Below are positions 10,240-21,673 of a stretch of DNA of 64,000 nucleotides, in pieces. Each line of letters begins with the position of its first letter. Position 1 is the first letter of the stretch. The DNA is from Symbiodinium natans. Taxonomy: Eukaryota; Sar; Dinophyceae; Suessiales; Symbiodiniaceae. The notes under the pieces are model-generated. The model was not told the origin of the DNA, searched no databases, and saw only the letters and a list, made by a program, of their open reading frames with translations. A program made the position numbers and the translations under genes. The DNA is taken from NCBI GenBank assembly GCA_905221605.1, contig CAJNDS010002500.1, positions 81,001 to 145,000 on the forward strand, given 5' to 3'.

Positions 10240-11925
10240 GGTACGAAGCACCGTTCGGCGTCTGCACAGGGAATCGCACTGTGAGGCTCAAAATGGCAAC
10301 GCTGGGCAGAAGCTCGCAGGGCAGAAGCTCTGAGCGGAGCCCGTTCACGCCTCGCCCCAGGGCTTTGAGGCTACGTGCCGGTGATTGGAGCGAACCGAAT
10401 CTCAGAACAGCGGAGGTTCCCGCTAATCTTAGCCTTTGCAAAACAAAGAAAGCGGGCAAAAGGTCTCTTTCTCTTTACATCGTCTTTGACCTATAAGGCG
10501 TCGGAGTGCTCTAGGAGCCACGTAGCCGCCCACCCTCGCCCCTCCGTAGAGTGCGCTTCGCGATTCGCTACATTTTGGGCGACAAGATCCTGCAAAGCAA
10601 GCCGTAGTCAAGATGGGCCAAAGCCCCGCGCAGAAGAAATAAATAACAGAGCTTTCCTTGATGCTCTGCACAATGCTCATTCCATGTCCACCCCTATCTC
10701 GGACTTCAAGATTGAGAAGGTCAGTATACTGCCTGGTGCAGATTTCGCGACTATCTGTAGGTTTTTTCGAGCGCCAGGGCGATTCTTGAACGGCTTCTGC
10801 GCATTGCCTTGTCCTCAGAGCTCTGCTGCCCGATGAGCAGCGAGGAGACATCCCAGGCCGCTTGGATGGACATGTTCTCACTTTGGGTTCAGAAAGACAC
10901 CGTGACATCTAGGAATGGCGTATACTCAACCACATATTCACAGTTAAAGCGTGTTTAGATTCTGTGTGCTGTCTCGCAATAGCTACCACTGGTTTCGTTG
11001 CCGCAGTTGACCGTGTTGAACCGACAGCATCTGCAGAGTCGGCGCATACACACATGAGGACGTGGCAGGCAAGCTCTACTTCGGCCCGAAATTCTTTGGG
11101 GTCTTGGGAGCTCATGGTGGTCATGCGTTCCGGACTGCATCGACTGCATTATCTGATGACGCGTCATGCCGCGCCATGAGCCATGAGCAAATGCCTTATG
11201 GGTGCCTGTCGCCCTCTCCAAATGTCGCCTTTCTGCTATGTACCTGAAGATCTGCCACACCAACGATTCCTCTACAGACCCCAAGGGCCCCATATAAGAC
11301 CAGCAAGCATGATAACAATAATAAAGTGCAACAATAGCGTCAACGAGTCAATAACCATTGAGAACTTCTTCCCACAGCTTTTGAAGACTTTGGAGCACCA
11401 ACTGGCGGTTGAAAGCAATTCTCATGTCGCTCTTGTGAAAAGCACATCGGATGCGAATGGCTTGCAATGGGCCTTTCAGGGAAGTCTAGACTCTAGACGG
11501 AAGCAAATGCTGATAGACTATGGGTAAGAATGCGAGTTTCGTTTGGATTCGACATGTCCATAACTGTCCATATCCGTTCATCTACTCTTCCCCTTCCATG
11601 GCCGGTGCGTGCAATCTATGCCCACTGCTCATGGGGAGTTGAAATATGAGCACTCCTCAAGAATTCTAACTGGCTCTGGGAAGAATGGCCTTCTGCTTCT
11701 GGGCCTCTAAGATTCTTGGGACTGGGAGTTTTGGAGCACCCGGAACACCCGCCAGGTGGCACGGGGCGGGGGAGGGACCCTGAATGCTGTATACCCTTGC
11801 AACCCTATAAAAGCAAAACCCAAACACACTATTTGATAAACGCAAAAGCCAAGCACCCTATTCAAAAACAAAAACAACAAAAAAACACCTAAACCCCCTA
11901 AACGAACGGGTTGCGCTGCCCACGG
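10240..11925. repeat. Duplicated block A, right copy (A2)
   Basis: Paralogue of 3743-5335. It ends about 145 bp from the kinase stop codon at 12070. A2 keeps about 75 bp near 11360-11435 that A1 has lost. It shows the state without a telomeric array at about 10767-10797. A plus-strand frame at 11183-11527 covers the best conserved part, but the equivalent frame is shifted in A1, so it is not called as a gene. Confidence 0.85.
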
Positions 11926-12069
11926 AAGTCGCTCACAGGCCGTCGCTGTATCGACCCGGGCCTGACGCCAACAACTCCGGGTCTCTCTGAAAGGTCCCCC
12001 CCAGAGGGCCATCTCTCACAGATTGTATTCGGACACTATGGGACACTCCTATATAGGCCGAAAGGGGGG

Positions 12070-14348
12070 TCATGATTTAGCGAGAACTGGACTGGAGACT
12101 TGGTTCGAAATGGCTCTCCAGGCTCCAGGGCCCCGGCTTAGGAACGGATGCTGCAGCGCTTCGGTGGCCGTGGGCCGTAGCGCAGGGTCCACCTACACTC
12201 AATTGTGCACTCGTCTTTACACACTGATGGGATTGGAACATCTTCCGAGAAAATGCAAACACCCTTGGGCATCAGGGCAGACTTGCATCAAGCCGTCATT
12301 CGGCCTAGGGCCTGCAGGGCCTCACTGCGGGGGGGGGGGGGGGGGAACTTGAAACTTGCAAAGGGTCTGTTGCTGGCTCGCTGAGATCCAACGACACCGC
12401 TCCGACTGTGCCTGAAGGAGGCAGCTTAAGAAGTCCAAGAAAACCTGCGCGGAATTCAGAACTTCAGTGACGTTGTGACTTTGATACCAGGACCACATCA
12501 CACAAGTGAACATGCTCGGTCAGCTTGTTGCGATTAGAGACCCTGAGAAGCTTTTGACTCCAAGGGCCACCCCCTTCTCTTTCGCCTCGTCGTTTGTCCG
12601 CATGCGCTGCTTCAGGGAAGTCCTGCGTCTTCCCAGGCAACGCGGCCAGTTTTTGGGGTGGGGGGGGGGGGGGGGGGTTGGGCGCAAAAGGAGATGCAAA
12701 AAAGCAGAACCATCAAAAGGCACGATGCTCTCCTCTTGGGCACCAGGAGGTGCAAGGAACGCTGCGGCTCCACGGGCCTCTCGTGAGAAACGGCAGCAAA
12801 CGCTTCTTTCCCCCAAGTTTTTGGCATCTGGGCTACAGAAGGTCTTAGCGGATCGCAGTCTTGTGTCACGGGGAGGTGTGCAGCGTTCAACGGCTCGGCA
12901 AGATTCCATCCCTTCTGGCGATCTAGAACCGGAGCAGTCACTAAAAGTCTCAACTACTTGTGCACGTTCAGCCGAGATTCAACTATACTCATGCTCCGGA
13001 ATTCGCGCAGGGTGAGCACCAGAGAAAGCTGCGAACACTGCGACTTCTTCCGTCGCTAATGTAGACAGAGAGAGCTTTCTAAGAGCTTCTCACTTCCAGA
13101 GTCCACAAGGTCCCCGAGTGCCCGGGCGGTGTGGATGCCGACGAAGGAAGTGGCTGCGACTCTCGGTAGAGGCGGCCATCCTCGACAACGAGGCGCATCA
13201 GGTCTGAACGGCTAAATTTAGACGCATATTCGGGAATTCCGGAATTCAGGGCTCACACCCACTGCAAGTTGCTCAGCCGGGGTCCCCTTTGGGGTCCTGT
13301 GTGAAGTATTGCGGCACGGAGCGGCCGGTGGCCAGCATGTGCGCAGGCAGCGGCCTCGGCCAACAAGGACCAGTCCCGCAAGGAGCAGCTTCACCCACCC
13401 ACCCACACACACACAGACAGACAGACAGACATAGGGTTTAGGGTTTAGGGTTTAGGGTTTAGGGTTTAGGGTTTAGGGTTTAGGGTTTAGGGTTTAGGGT
13501 TTAGGGTTTAGGGTTTAGGGTTTAGGGTTTAGGGTTTAGGGTTTAGGGTTTAGGGTTTAGGGTTTAGAGGGTTTACAGACAGACAGACAGAGAGCTGCCG
13601 GGGGTGGAAGAGCGCGCTTCTTTCCTTCTTTCTTCAGCCCAGGCGGCCCGAGGATGCCCATGATCCGGGCCAGGAGGCTCTGGACGGAGTCGTTCTGGAA
13701 GAGAACGAAACCTCTGCAAACTGGGAACTGTACTCCCCTTAGAACCTTAATAAAAAATATTATTTTTAATATTCTCTTGGGTTTTATATAAACAAAAATA
13801 AAAAAAAGATTCCCAAGGGGGATATAGGGAGATGATGGGGTACTGAGGGTTGTTATAGGGTTCCTGACTTTTTATGGGGCCCTTTGGGAGGGTTCTCATC
13901 TCTGATGCTCTGGGCTCAGATGTTGGATCAACCCAAAGTGGGTTTGCCAAGAGGAGCTTCGGAGGAGAGCGTAGGGCCAGCAGTAAAATGTCTCTCTGGA
14001 GGCTTTGGCCCGCGACAAAGTCTCGAAGTCGAAAACCCTCAAAGCTGCAATCCTTCAACCCTCAACCCTTCAGCACCCTAAGCCTGAGCACCCTGCATCC
14101 TAAACTCTACAAAGTCGAGACCGGACTCTCTCCTATGAACGCCGATTTAAAAAAAAAAAAAAAAAAACAAAAAAACAAAAAAAAAACAGGGCCCCCAAGC
14201 TTAAGACCCGTCTTGCAAACAAGAAAAAACACTGCTCAATATGGAGAGGGCTTTTGGGCTCTTGGCTTAGGGTTTAGCCCCCCCTCCCTCCCCCACGACC
14301 ATCTTGGAGGCGCCTGCCCAGAGCTCTGCGACGATGCATCCCAAAGAC
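12070..14348 (-). CDS. Kinase exons 13-20: C-lobe and C-terminus
   Basis: Exon 13 SLGCIVAELWAG; exon 14 FVLFQNDSVQSLLARIMGIL; exon 15 LPAHMLATGRSVPQYFTQ; exon 16 (23 nt) DGRLYRES; exon 17 PVEPQRSLHLLVPKR; exon 18 TSLKQRMRTNDE; exon 19 VFLDFLSCLLQ; exon 20 starts VDPALRPTATEALQHPFLS and runs 40 codons to TGA at 12070. These follow the order of the CMGC insert and C-lobe helices in DYRK kinases. The intron between exons 14 and 15 holds a TTTAGGG array. Poly-G runs lie in the introns after exons 17 and 19. Confidence 0.88.
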
Positions 14349-17300
14349 CTGCACTTCTGAAGGCCTACGGAGTAGCATTTAAAGGGACCGGCAGGCTTCG
14401 GGTTCTTACCGGCAGAGAGCCTTCTTGTGAAGGATCGTGGGTAGCGATAAGTCTAGGGATACATGATGCCCAACGCAGGGTCAGCCTCCGACATAGACAT
14501 GCAGGGCTATTCCTCATTATGCATGATAAGTGCCCATGAACCTTTCAGCAGTGGACCGTGGAAGAGCGGCGCAAGCTGTGAACACGATGATGCTTTCTCT
14601 AGGCTGCGACGAGATGCGGCTGAGGCTTGTGCGTTCATGTGGGGGATATGTGCGCATGTGCCCAGTGTCCCTGTATCCGGTCTTTTGGGGGGGCCGGGGG
14701 TGGGGGGAGGAGCGTATCGATTAGAATCCAGGACCACAAACTATCACAGTACCCCAAAAGATCATGGTTTCGTGAACTGGCCATCTGCAGTGTTTGTTGG
14801 CTTCTTCTGTCAAGCGCGCAAATGCCGAATTGTAAGCTGCCACATGTAAAGAAGACTGGACGACTAGAGGCTCAAGGTCAGCCTTACCATCTTGGATGGC
14901 AAGGCTGCACGAGAAACCCCCCTTGGTGGCGAATATGAAAAAGTTTTGAGACACCTCTTATAAGGCATGGCCCTGAAACTGAGATCTCTGTCGTTTCGGA
15001 AGAATCAACCTCGACTTGTCACTTGCCATCTTACATCTCTTACAGCCCAGGACCTTTGCAATTGAGCCGAGGGCACCAGATGTCGATCTTCTGGTCATAA
15101 GAAAGGCCCAAGATCACTTCAGGGGCCCTGTCAGCACTAAAGACATGCGCAGCCAAGCCAATGGAAAGTACAGCAATTCGCAGAAAGGAATTCCCAGCGT
15201 CCAGAGATGCTGTGACACTTTTACGGGATCACGTACTAGCCTCAGCACAAGTCCCTGGCCTGTACGAGCGCGACTGCACGTAGTTCGTCAGCCTGAGGGT
15301 CAAAGCAGCTTTCAAGGCACTGACCTACAGGAATTACGTGCCAGCATGTCATCTCCCCATGGCAAAGAGCGAGGATGCGCTGTGCTGCAGGTCTGCACCC
15401 TGAAACCTCCCTACGCTTCTTGGCCGGCTGAGGCACTGATCGTCCACGAAGCAGGAGGAGCCGAAATCGATGACCTTCACCTTCAGAGGCTCAGATTGCA
15501 ACTTGCCAGGGCCAACTTTAAACGAAACAGCATACAGTGGCCCATACAGTAGTGGCCCATCTAGTGGTTTCCCATTGCTGTTGTCTTGTGAATCATGGCC
15601 GCGTGTATGGGTGGCGAAAGTGAAGCCAGGTTCAGGGATCCCACCGTGGTCCCACCTCGCAGCGGGAGTAGCTCTTGATGAGAATGTTCTCAGGCTTCAG
15701 GTCTGCATGGATCAAGTAAAGCTGGTGGATGTACCTCTCACTCAAGCTCTGACGCCACTGTCGCCTAATGCGCTTATGAGGCATCTGCTGAGATCTGATA
15801 CCCGGTCTCTGGAAGCTCGGGGGGAGGGCACTCTAAAGCCACAAGGACTTGTTTCGAGATCCTGCCGCTGAGCTTCGGAGTTCACCCCGAGAATCGACAG
15901 ACGGAGGACCTCTTGCTGAGTTTTGCCGTCGTTAGCTAAGCCTTATATCGTCTGGCTTTGCTTGGACATATGGACACCTTCTAACGCGCGGTCAAAAGGT
16001 CCCAGGTCCCAGAACCTTGAAACCCCCCAAAAGCTAAACGAAGCGCAATGTCCTCTGCAGCCTCCCGAGGGTGAAGTAGGGCTCCTCGCAAGCCTTAATC
16101 TGTGACAGGGATGAGGCCTCTAGCCGTGCTGAGAACCTCATTGCCGGCTCTGTCCCCCCCCCCCTGCACCCCCGCCCGCCCCCCGCCACCCGGGGTCTGC
16201 TTTGTGGCTGTCTCCACGGTGGTTGCCACGAAAGCTGGGCTTCAAGAGGCGCAATGGGCTACAGTTCTCCTAGTTACGACCGTCCTCGCACAGCGACTAA
16301 AACTCTTTTCGAAACCGCGCTTGTGTTATAGTTGAATGCAGCTGGGAAGGTCTCGCATGGAAGCCTAATGGGATGGCAACTCCTGAGTTGCATGGATGCA
16401 CTTGGAGTGCTGCTTTTGTGGGTGGGCTGCGCTGGGTTGTTTCAGGATGATGGGCGACGATGCGTGGATGATTCTCCTGCAGCGCTGTAACCGGCACAGC
16501 GCCAGTGGTTGCTTGTTGTACTCTCCTTTCGTGCACCGCCCCGACGTCACAGAAGCTACAGTAGAAATGACATGCGGGACCTATGCAGTCCCATGATTTG
16601 CACACATCCCAAAAAGACGGTGTAGCTGTGTAGCGCATTTGTAACAAGCAGAAGAAGCATGAAGTGTCATGGCAACAAGTGCGTGGCCTCACGATTGTAC
16701 TTTGAAAACTCGTAGAGGTTGTCCCGAAGAAGCTCCTGGCCATGGGAGAAGCTGTGGCTCTACGTATCTCCAGATCGTCTCGAGGATGGCCCATTCGGCG
16801 AACTCAGGCAAAGTAATAATAGTGAAAATGGTCATAACGTGATCATTGTTACTACTAGTAGTTAAATGATAACAGGAAAACTAACTACGGCAGACTGTGA
16901 GGAATGAAAATATAATGACAAACGTAATGACAGAGTGCAACTCCCGTGTTCATGTCAAGCACGAACAACACCTTGGTAATCCCGAAATTCACGAGGCCCA
17001 GGCCGTGACAATGATGAGGTGCTCTTTGTGGTAAAAATAATCCTTAGCCAATCGAGGTTCTGTTGCACCTCATGCCCAGCCGTTACATGTCGCCAAATGA
17101 ACGGAGCTCACAGAGTGCGTTGACAGCGTAGCCGAGATTCCACCAAAGCCAAGCAATTCTTGTCATCGATGTTGTCCTTGGCTCTTGATTTCAGGCCCGT
17201 GTTCTGACTTTACCCTGCCCAAGAACAGAAGCAAGTTGCAGCAACCCATCAACTCTGAGCTTGATCTTTAGCCGAAGCAAGTATCAAACCTTTAGGCACT

Positions 17301-19116
17301 CAAACAGAGCAAACACTGGCGTTTCTACGCGGCTCGTGGAAATCGCCATCCACGACTCAGGCTCGGACCACATTTGCACGAATCAGCCTGCGGCAGAAGA
17401 AGACATCTCTTAGTACAGTGTGTAACCATAATCTTCTGTCTGAGGGAGGCTGGACCCCTGCAGGTACAACTCGACATCCTGGAAGCGCTAAGAGAGGCGC
17501 AACCAAGACTTCTAGAAATATGGCTTCCGAAATTGGTGGGTACCTTATTGGAGTCCTTATTACAAGGGAATGCTACTATTTGGGGGGTCTATTCTAGGGG
17601 TCCCCTATTTGTAGAAGCTCAGGCTGCACTCTGCAAAGCGATCGTGTGGCCTCAGCCAGTGCAGAAGAATTCACGCCTCCATGCCCGCTTGGCCGGGAAC
17701 TTCGAAGTTTGAACTTGTATGACCAGGCATGGCCACACAGCATTCTGGGGCTGTCAGGCGCTTATCCCACAGCCAGCAAACTCATTCCCCACCGTTCTGT
17801 TCGGAACCTGCGCCTGTTTCCAAAGCAAAGATCGTGCGGCTGGGAATCGGTCACCCCCAGTGGCCTTCGGGATTGTTCTGACGGTCAGAACGTGTCAGAG
17901 CGGCGCGGGCACGTTTCGAGAATGCCCCGGCATTACTTGCCCTGTGTCAAAACTGCTTTGTTTCCTTTTGTTGTCTGCCGAGCTCCTCTCTTGATTTGCG
18001 CAGGGATGTCATGGACTTCCGATAAAATATTTCAAGGTGCTTCCTCACTGCGAGCCAGCCGGGCATTGTTCGAATCCCGTCATGTGAAAAAGGTCCGCGC
18101 CTCTGGACCCCCCCACCTCCCTGGGATGTGGTTACACACCTCGAATCGCGGAAGAATCCTTTTCTTGGCGGCTTTTTGACCAAAGTCCCAGGATGTCCCA
18201 GGTTTGTCCCAGGTGGGTGGGCTCGCAAGCCCCCCCCCCCCCCTCAGCCCCCCCAAAAAAAAGAGCCTGAGGAGCTTGATCTCATCCAGGGATTGATCCA
18301 GGAAGTCCTTGTTGTTGTTGATGATCTTCATGCAGACCATCCTCCGGATTCAGAGAGGTAGAGAGTGAAGGGTCCCTGGGCCTGGACTTCGTTGCCACTC
18401 ACCGCGCCAGCAGACCAGGAATGCCTACTCAGCCCAACAGGTGGTCAACCTACCATATTGTCAGAAAACTTAGCGTAGAATACACACTAGACTACTGGAA
18501 CGGATGGAAGATCAAAAAGAATAGAAACACCCCCCGGTTTCGCTTTCGGAGTCCTGTTGTTCTCAAGGTCAAGGCATTGGACCGCGCGGGAGAAGGCTGC
18601 GGATCCCAGGTACTCCAAGACCTGGCTTCTGTGGAGAACTCGCTTCGGGGTCCACCTAGTAACCCAGGATCGTCCCGGGTAGTTACTTGGTCGCTTAAAA
18701 AATGAGCCCTTTTAGACCCCCTTATCAACCCTAGACGAATTTGGGGCCCATACTTCAGAACCCTTTAACGGAGGTAGGGGACCATCCTCAGGGCCCATGA
18801 AACCCATGAAACCAGCCAACGACAGGCTTCCTGGGGGCCTATGCGGGTCCGACTTCTGGGAGAAAGATGGCAGTGGCAGGAGACACGCCACAGGGGTACA
18901 GAACAGCACACGAAGCACTCCCGACGAGTGCTTTGGAAACTCACCCTGAACCTGTGCTCGAAGCCTCAACCTCCCGAAGCTTGGAGGTGATGATAAAGAG
19001 GGCTTCTCTACAAAAAAACCCGCAAGGATGCACCGGAACCCAGGGCACGACGCGAAGCACAGCCGTCACAGCACATGTTCCCCAGGCCTGGTAGCGGCCG
19101 GCAACGATACCTCGAG
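12070..19116 (-). CDS. DYRK-type (plant/protist DYRKP-like) protein kinase, 20 exons
   Basis: Dual-specificity tyrosine-regulated kinases autophosphorylate an activation-loop tyrosine and then phosphorylate Ser/Thr on substrates. I rebuilt this gene by finding kinase motifs in order and joining them at splice sites that keep one frame open. Exons, 5' to 3' on the minus strand: 19088-~19116, 18554-18621, 18267-18341, 17144-17183, 17004-17042, 16688-16735, 16053-16093, 15832-15861, 15656-15734, 15437-15480, 15260-15292, 15077-15127, 14314-14348, 13648-13711, 13297-13354, 13158-13180, 12733-12777, 12586-12622, 12412-12444, 12070-12192 (stop TGA). The assembled domain runs from GRYQ through the last kinase helix (TATEALQHPFLS) with no gap I can see. 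Donors are GC (10), GT (5) and GA (4). Eighteen of 19 acceptors read AG followed by G. Exons upstream of 19116 (start codon, N-terminal extension) were not found. Family assignment is strong; exact borders of exon 1 are uncertain. Confidence 0.9.
13413..13592 (+). repeat. TTTAGGG array inserted in a (CAGA)n tract inside a kinase intron
   Basis: About 19 near-perfect TTTAGGG units (13432-13575). On both sides lies the same CAGA repeat (13413-13431 and about 13576-13592). The simplest reading is that the array was inserted into a pre-existing CAGA tract, in the intron between kinase exons 14 and 15. Confidence 0.9.
15077..16093 (-). CDS. Kinase exons 7-12: catalytic and activation loops
   Basis: Exon 7 is ACEEPYFTLGRLQ. 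Exon 8, only 30 nt, is ISKQVLVAL. Exon 9 carries the catalytic loop LIHADLKPENIL (Asp base, Lys, Asn) and IKSYSRCE. Exon 10 carries the magnesium-binding DFG in VKVIDFGSSCFVDD. Exon 11 carries the YxQSRSYR activation loop with the predicted autophosphorylation tyrosine. Exon 12 is APEVILGLSYDQKIDIW. All key residues are present, so the gene encodes an active-looking kinase. Confidence 0.9.
16688..19116 (-). CDS. Kinase exons 1-6: N-lobe
   Basis: Exon 1 ends GIVAGRYQ. Exon 2 is VLEYLGSAAFSRAVQCLD..., where the glycine loop reads GSAAFSRAV instead of GxGxxG; this form is typical of plant-type DYRKP kinases. Exon 3 holds the catalytic lysine (VCMK) and the C-helix glutamate (SLDEIKLLR). Exon 4 is AKDNIDDKNCLAL. 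Exon 5 is DYFYHKEHLIIVT. Exon 6 is ELLRDNLYEFSKYNRE at the hinge. The intron after exon 2 begins GA and that after exon 3 begins GC. Block C2 lies in the intron between exons 3 and 4. Confidence 0.9.
17315..17935. repeat. Duplicated block C, right copy (C2), in a kinase intron
   Basis: Paralogue of 5390-5925. It differs mainly by a 109-bp insertion (17509-17617) and by a short extra segment near 17816-17826. It lies between kinase exons 3 and 4. Confidence 0.8.
17509..17617. mobile_element. 109-bp foldback element with a paralogous empty site
   Basis: Ends CTTCTAGAAATA and TATTTGTAGAAG form a 12-bp terminal inverted repeat with one mismatch. Block C1 lacks the element at the matching point (near 5560-5590). 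Its interior resembles 2043-2132 in reverse orientation. It encodes nothing, so it would need a transposase from elsewhere. Confidence 0.75.
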
Positions 19117-19440
19117 CTCAAGGGTCTCTCTACGCCGCTACGCCCCAAAACAGCCGCGGTTAAAGCAGCCGAAACGCACTCCAAAGCCCTTTGCACTCTC
19201 TCTCGCTCACACACGCACGATGCAGCCGCGCTGCTGTTGAGCCGTATCGGGAAGTCCTTCGTCTCCTCAAAGCCTCAGGCATCGTCGCACGCATGGGTCT
19301 GTGAAGCGCCTCGAAAGAAAAAGCAAGCCCCTGGAACAGTCACCAACTTAACTTCAAGTACAAGAAGCCCGTCCGATCACGTTCGTGAACAATTCGGAGA
19401 TTGAAGGAGTCCTTAGTCGTCTCGACGTGAGCAACCGCCA

Positions 19441-19492
19441 AGTCAACCCTAAACCCTAACCCTAAACCCTAAACCCTAAACCCTAAACCCTT
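19441..19492 (-). repeat. CCCTAAA array
   Basis: About seven CCCTAAA units, between the kinase gene and the RRM gene. Confidence 0.9.
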
Positions 19493-20113
19493 CTTGATCC
19501 CTTGAGGCAAGGGCGGGAGCCTTTTTTGTTCTCCTAATCCCGGGGGTGGAGAGCAACTGAGCACTACTGACGCTTTGAATCCTTGGGGTGGGTCTGAGTT
19601 CAGGCTTTAGGGTTTCGACTCGGAAGGTTCAAGGGGAGAACTGCATCATCTACTCAACTTGTATGGATACTCCATGAGTTACGGCCAACTCACTGTAGAG
19701 GGGAGCTGGGGTACCATGAAAGAGGAACCAGAGGGCAGACTTTTTCTCTCGCAAGCGCCAGGTCTTCGCAGTACGAGCCTGAAGACCCCGGAATTTTCGG
19801 CTGCTGGGCTGGGGGCCCTCTTGGGACCCCGGTCTCGGGCACAAATCTCAGAAGTTGTCTGAAAAGCAGATGCCTGGAAGCACCGAGTCTGCTTTCCTGA
19901 GCCTGTTCAGCGCACACTCGTGACGAAGCCCTCTTTTTTCCCATGCCGACAATGATCGGCTGCAAGTGGCCAGCTTCATCTGCAGTGCAATCGCCACACT
20001 TTCAGTTCGAGCTCCTCAGCCTTCTGCAAATCGTGGAAACTTCACCGAAGACGCACATGTTCGCTCGAAGTACTTCTGACACTTGCCATATACGAAAGCT
20101 GCAACCGTGCTCC
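19493..20113. other. No gene called
   Basis: Spacer between the 3' end of the RRM gene and the 5' side of the kinase gene. It may hold the unseen first exons of the kinase; a minus-strand frame at 19690-19965 is open but unrecognised. Confidence 0.3.
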
Positions 20114-21673
20114 TCAATAAGGTCCTGGCCTCTTTCCCTTGCCCTTTGCAAACTTGCCGCCCTTGCCCCAACCGCCTCCCCAATCAGCAAATCCGAGCTC
20201 CTTTCCCTGTGCCCCTTTCACGGGCCCCTTCGCCCTCGGATCCCACATGCCATATGGACCTTTGCCCCCTGAAAGGCCCTTCGTCACATCGTTCCCATTG
20301 CCCCACCCAGGCTCAGCGGTCCAAGATCTGCCCTGAGGGCCAGGGGTGCTCTCGGGCAAGTGGCCCGGGTGGGAGCTTCCGACATGCATGGAGTCCGTGG
20401 CATCAGTGTCAAGGAGGGCCTTGCCCGAAGGGCCGCCCTTGTCCCCATGATCCTTCGGAAAAGTCACGCTGAGGGGTGCCGGGTACTTCGCGGGCTGGAA
20501 GTTATTCAAATTCTCCACGCACCAGGCACCGTCGTTTTGAGACATTCGAAGAGTACCTTCCATGGTCGACCCGAATTCAGACACAGGAAGTATCTTGCTG
20601 TCGTATACTTCTCCAAACTGGTCGAAAAAGCTAAAGAGGCTGTCGTCAGTGGACTCCAGAGGCAAGCCAGTGACATACAACGTCACCTGATCTTTACCCT
20701 TTCCCTTGCCTGCTGCGCCCGTCGCGTGTGCAGAACGTGTATCCCCAGCATTCCCTGATCCTGAAGGTCTTATGGCCACAGGGTCGTGAAGGCCTTGGGG
20801 GATGTTTCCATTCAGGGTTTCCAGGATGTACTGGCTTTCGTCTGCAGTGCCACATTGAAGCAGCCATGCCTCCCCAGCCTCAGTCGCTGCAAAAGGCTGC
20901 AAGGATTCAGAAAAAGCTTCAACACAGGGTTCACAGTCAGCGTGCTGGGTTCCCGTTGCCTCCAAGCGGCTCCTGTACCAGAGGGCAAAGATTTGATGGA
21001 AATCACTGACACCTCAGCTATACCCACAAACATCAGCTTGGAGCATCTCTTGCTGAAAAAAAAAGCAGCTTAAACCTCCCACTTGCAAGGTCAGCCACAT
21101 ATTGAGCAAAGATCTGCTTCACATCGTCTTCAGAAGAACCTTCTGGCATTCCTTCCACTTGCAGCACTTGCAGCTGCGGTGTGCTTGCAGCGCTCAGTGT
21201 GCTTGCCTTGGTCTCTGCCAGGATCCGACACCAATGACACGGGGCCCCACATGTGCAGGACAGAGAAGCATATCAAGCAAATATATGTAACCAAACGACT
21301 GAAAAGTGCTAGAAGTGTGCAGGTGTGGCACAGAGCCACAGTGCACCTGCAACTGCTCATCTGTGGTGCCGAAATCGAAGCCCCTCACAAACACTCGGTT
21401 CGTGGTACCCGTCGCCGTGAATTGAGCCGGCCGCTTGTTGTTGCTGCTTTCCTGTCCACTCGACTTCACATCAATGTAGCGCCGATTGCCCGAAATGGTG
21501 GTCTTGTTGAGCTGCAGCACGGCCTGCTCTGCTTGCTCTGGCGACGGATAGGAAACCACCGCTGCGCCCTTGTCGATCATCGCTACTCTCACAGGCCCCA
21601 CAATACTGCAGTGATTTCGGATCTGCTGTTCTGTCGTTCCGAAGTCGAAACCGCGGACGAGCACGGCCGTGTC
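20114..21673 (-). CDS. Multi-RRM RNA-binding protein (four RRM units, one truncated)
   Basis: RRM domains bind single-stranded RNA in splicing, mRNA stability and translation control. Rebuilt exons on the minus strand: 21347-21673, 21087-21173, 20971-21012, 20114-20878 (stop). Exon a holds one complete RRM (TAVLVRGFDFGTTEQQIRNH to GNRRYIDV) and the first third of a second (NRVFVRGFDFGTTDEQLQ). Exons b-d form a third: VLQVEGMPEGSSEDDVKQIF, VSVISIKSLPSGTG, then AWLLQCGTADESQYILETLN and GNIPQGL. Exon d also holds a fourth (VTLYVTGLPLESTDDSLFSF, then AWCVENLNNF). The C-terminus is Gly/Lys-rich and ends KGKGKRPGPY. Introns use GT, GC and GC donors. The 5' end is missing: exon a starts inside the protein, and upstream exons (possibly to about 22300) were not resolved. 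The RRM calls are firm; the joins of exons a/b are inferred. Confidence 0.85.

Noticed and set aside
18055-18100. tRNA-like GTTCGAATCCCG
   Set aside because: The flanking bases do not form a T-stem, and no acceptor or anticodon arm is present.
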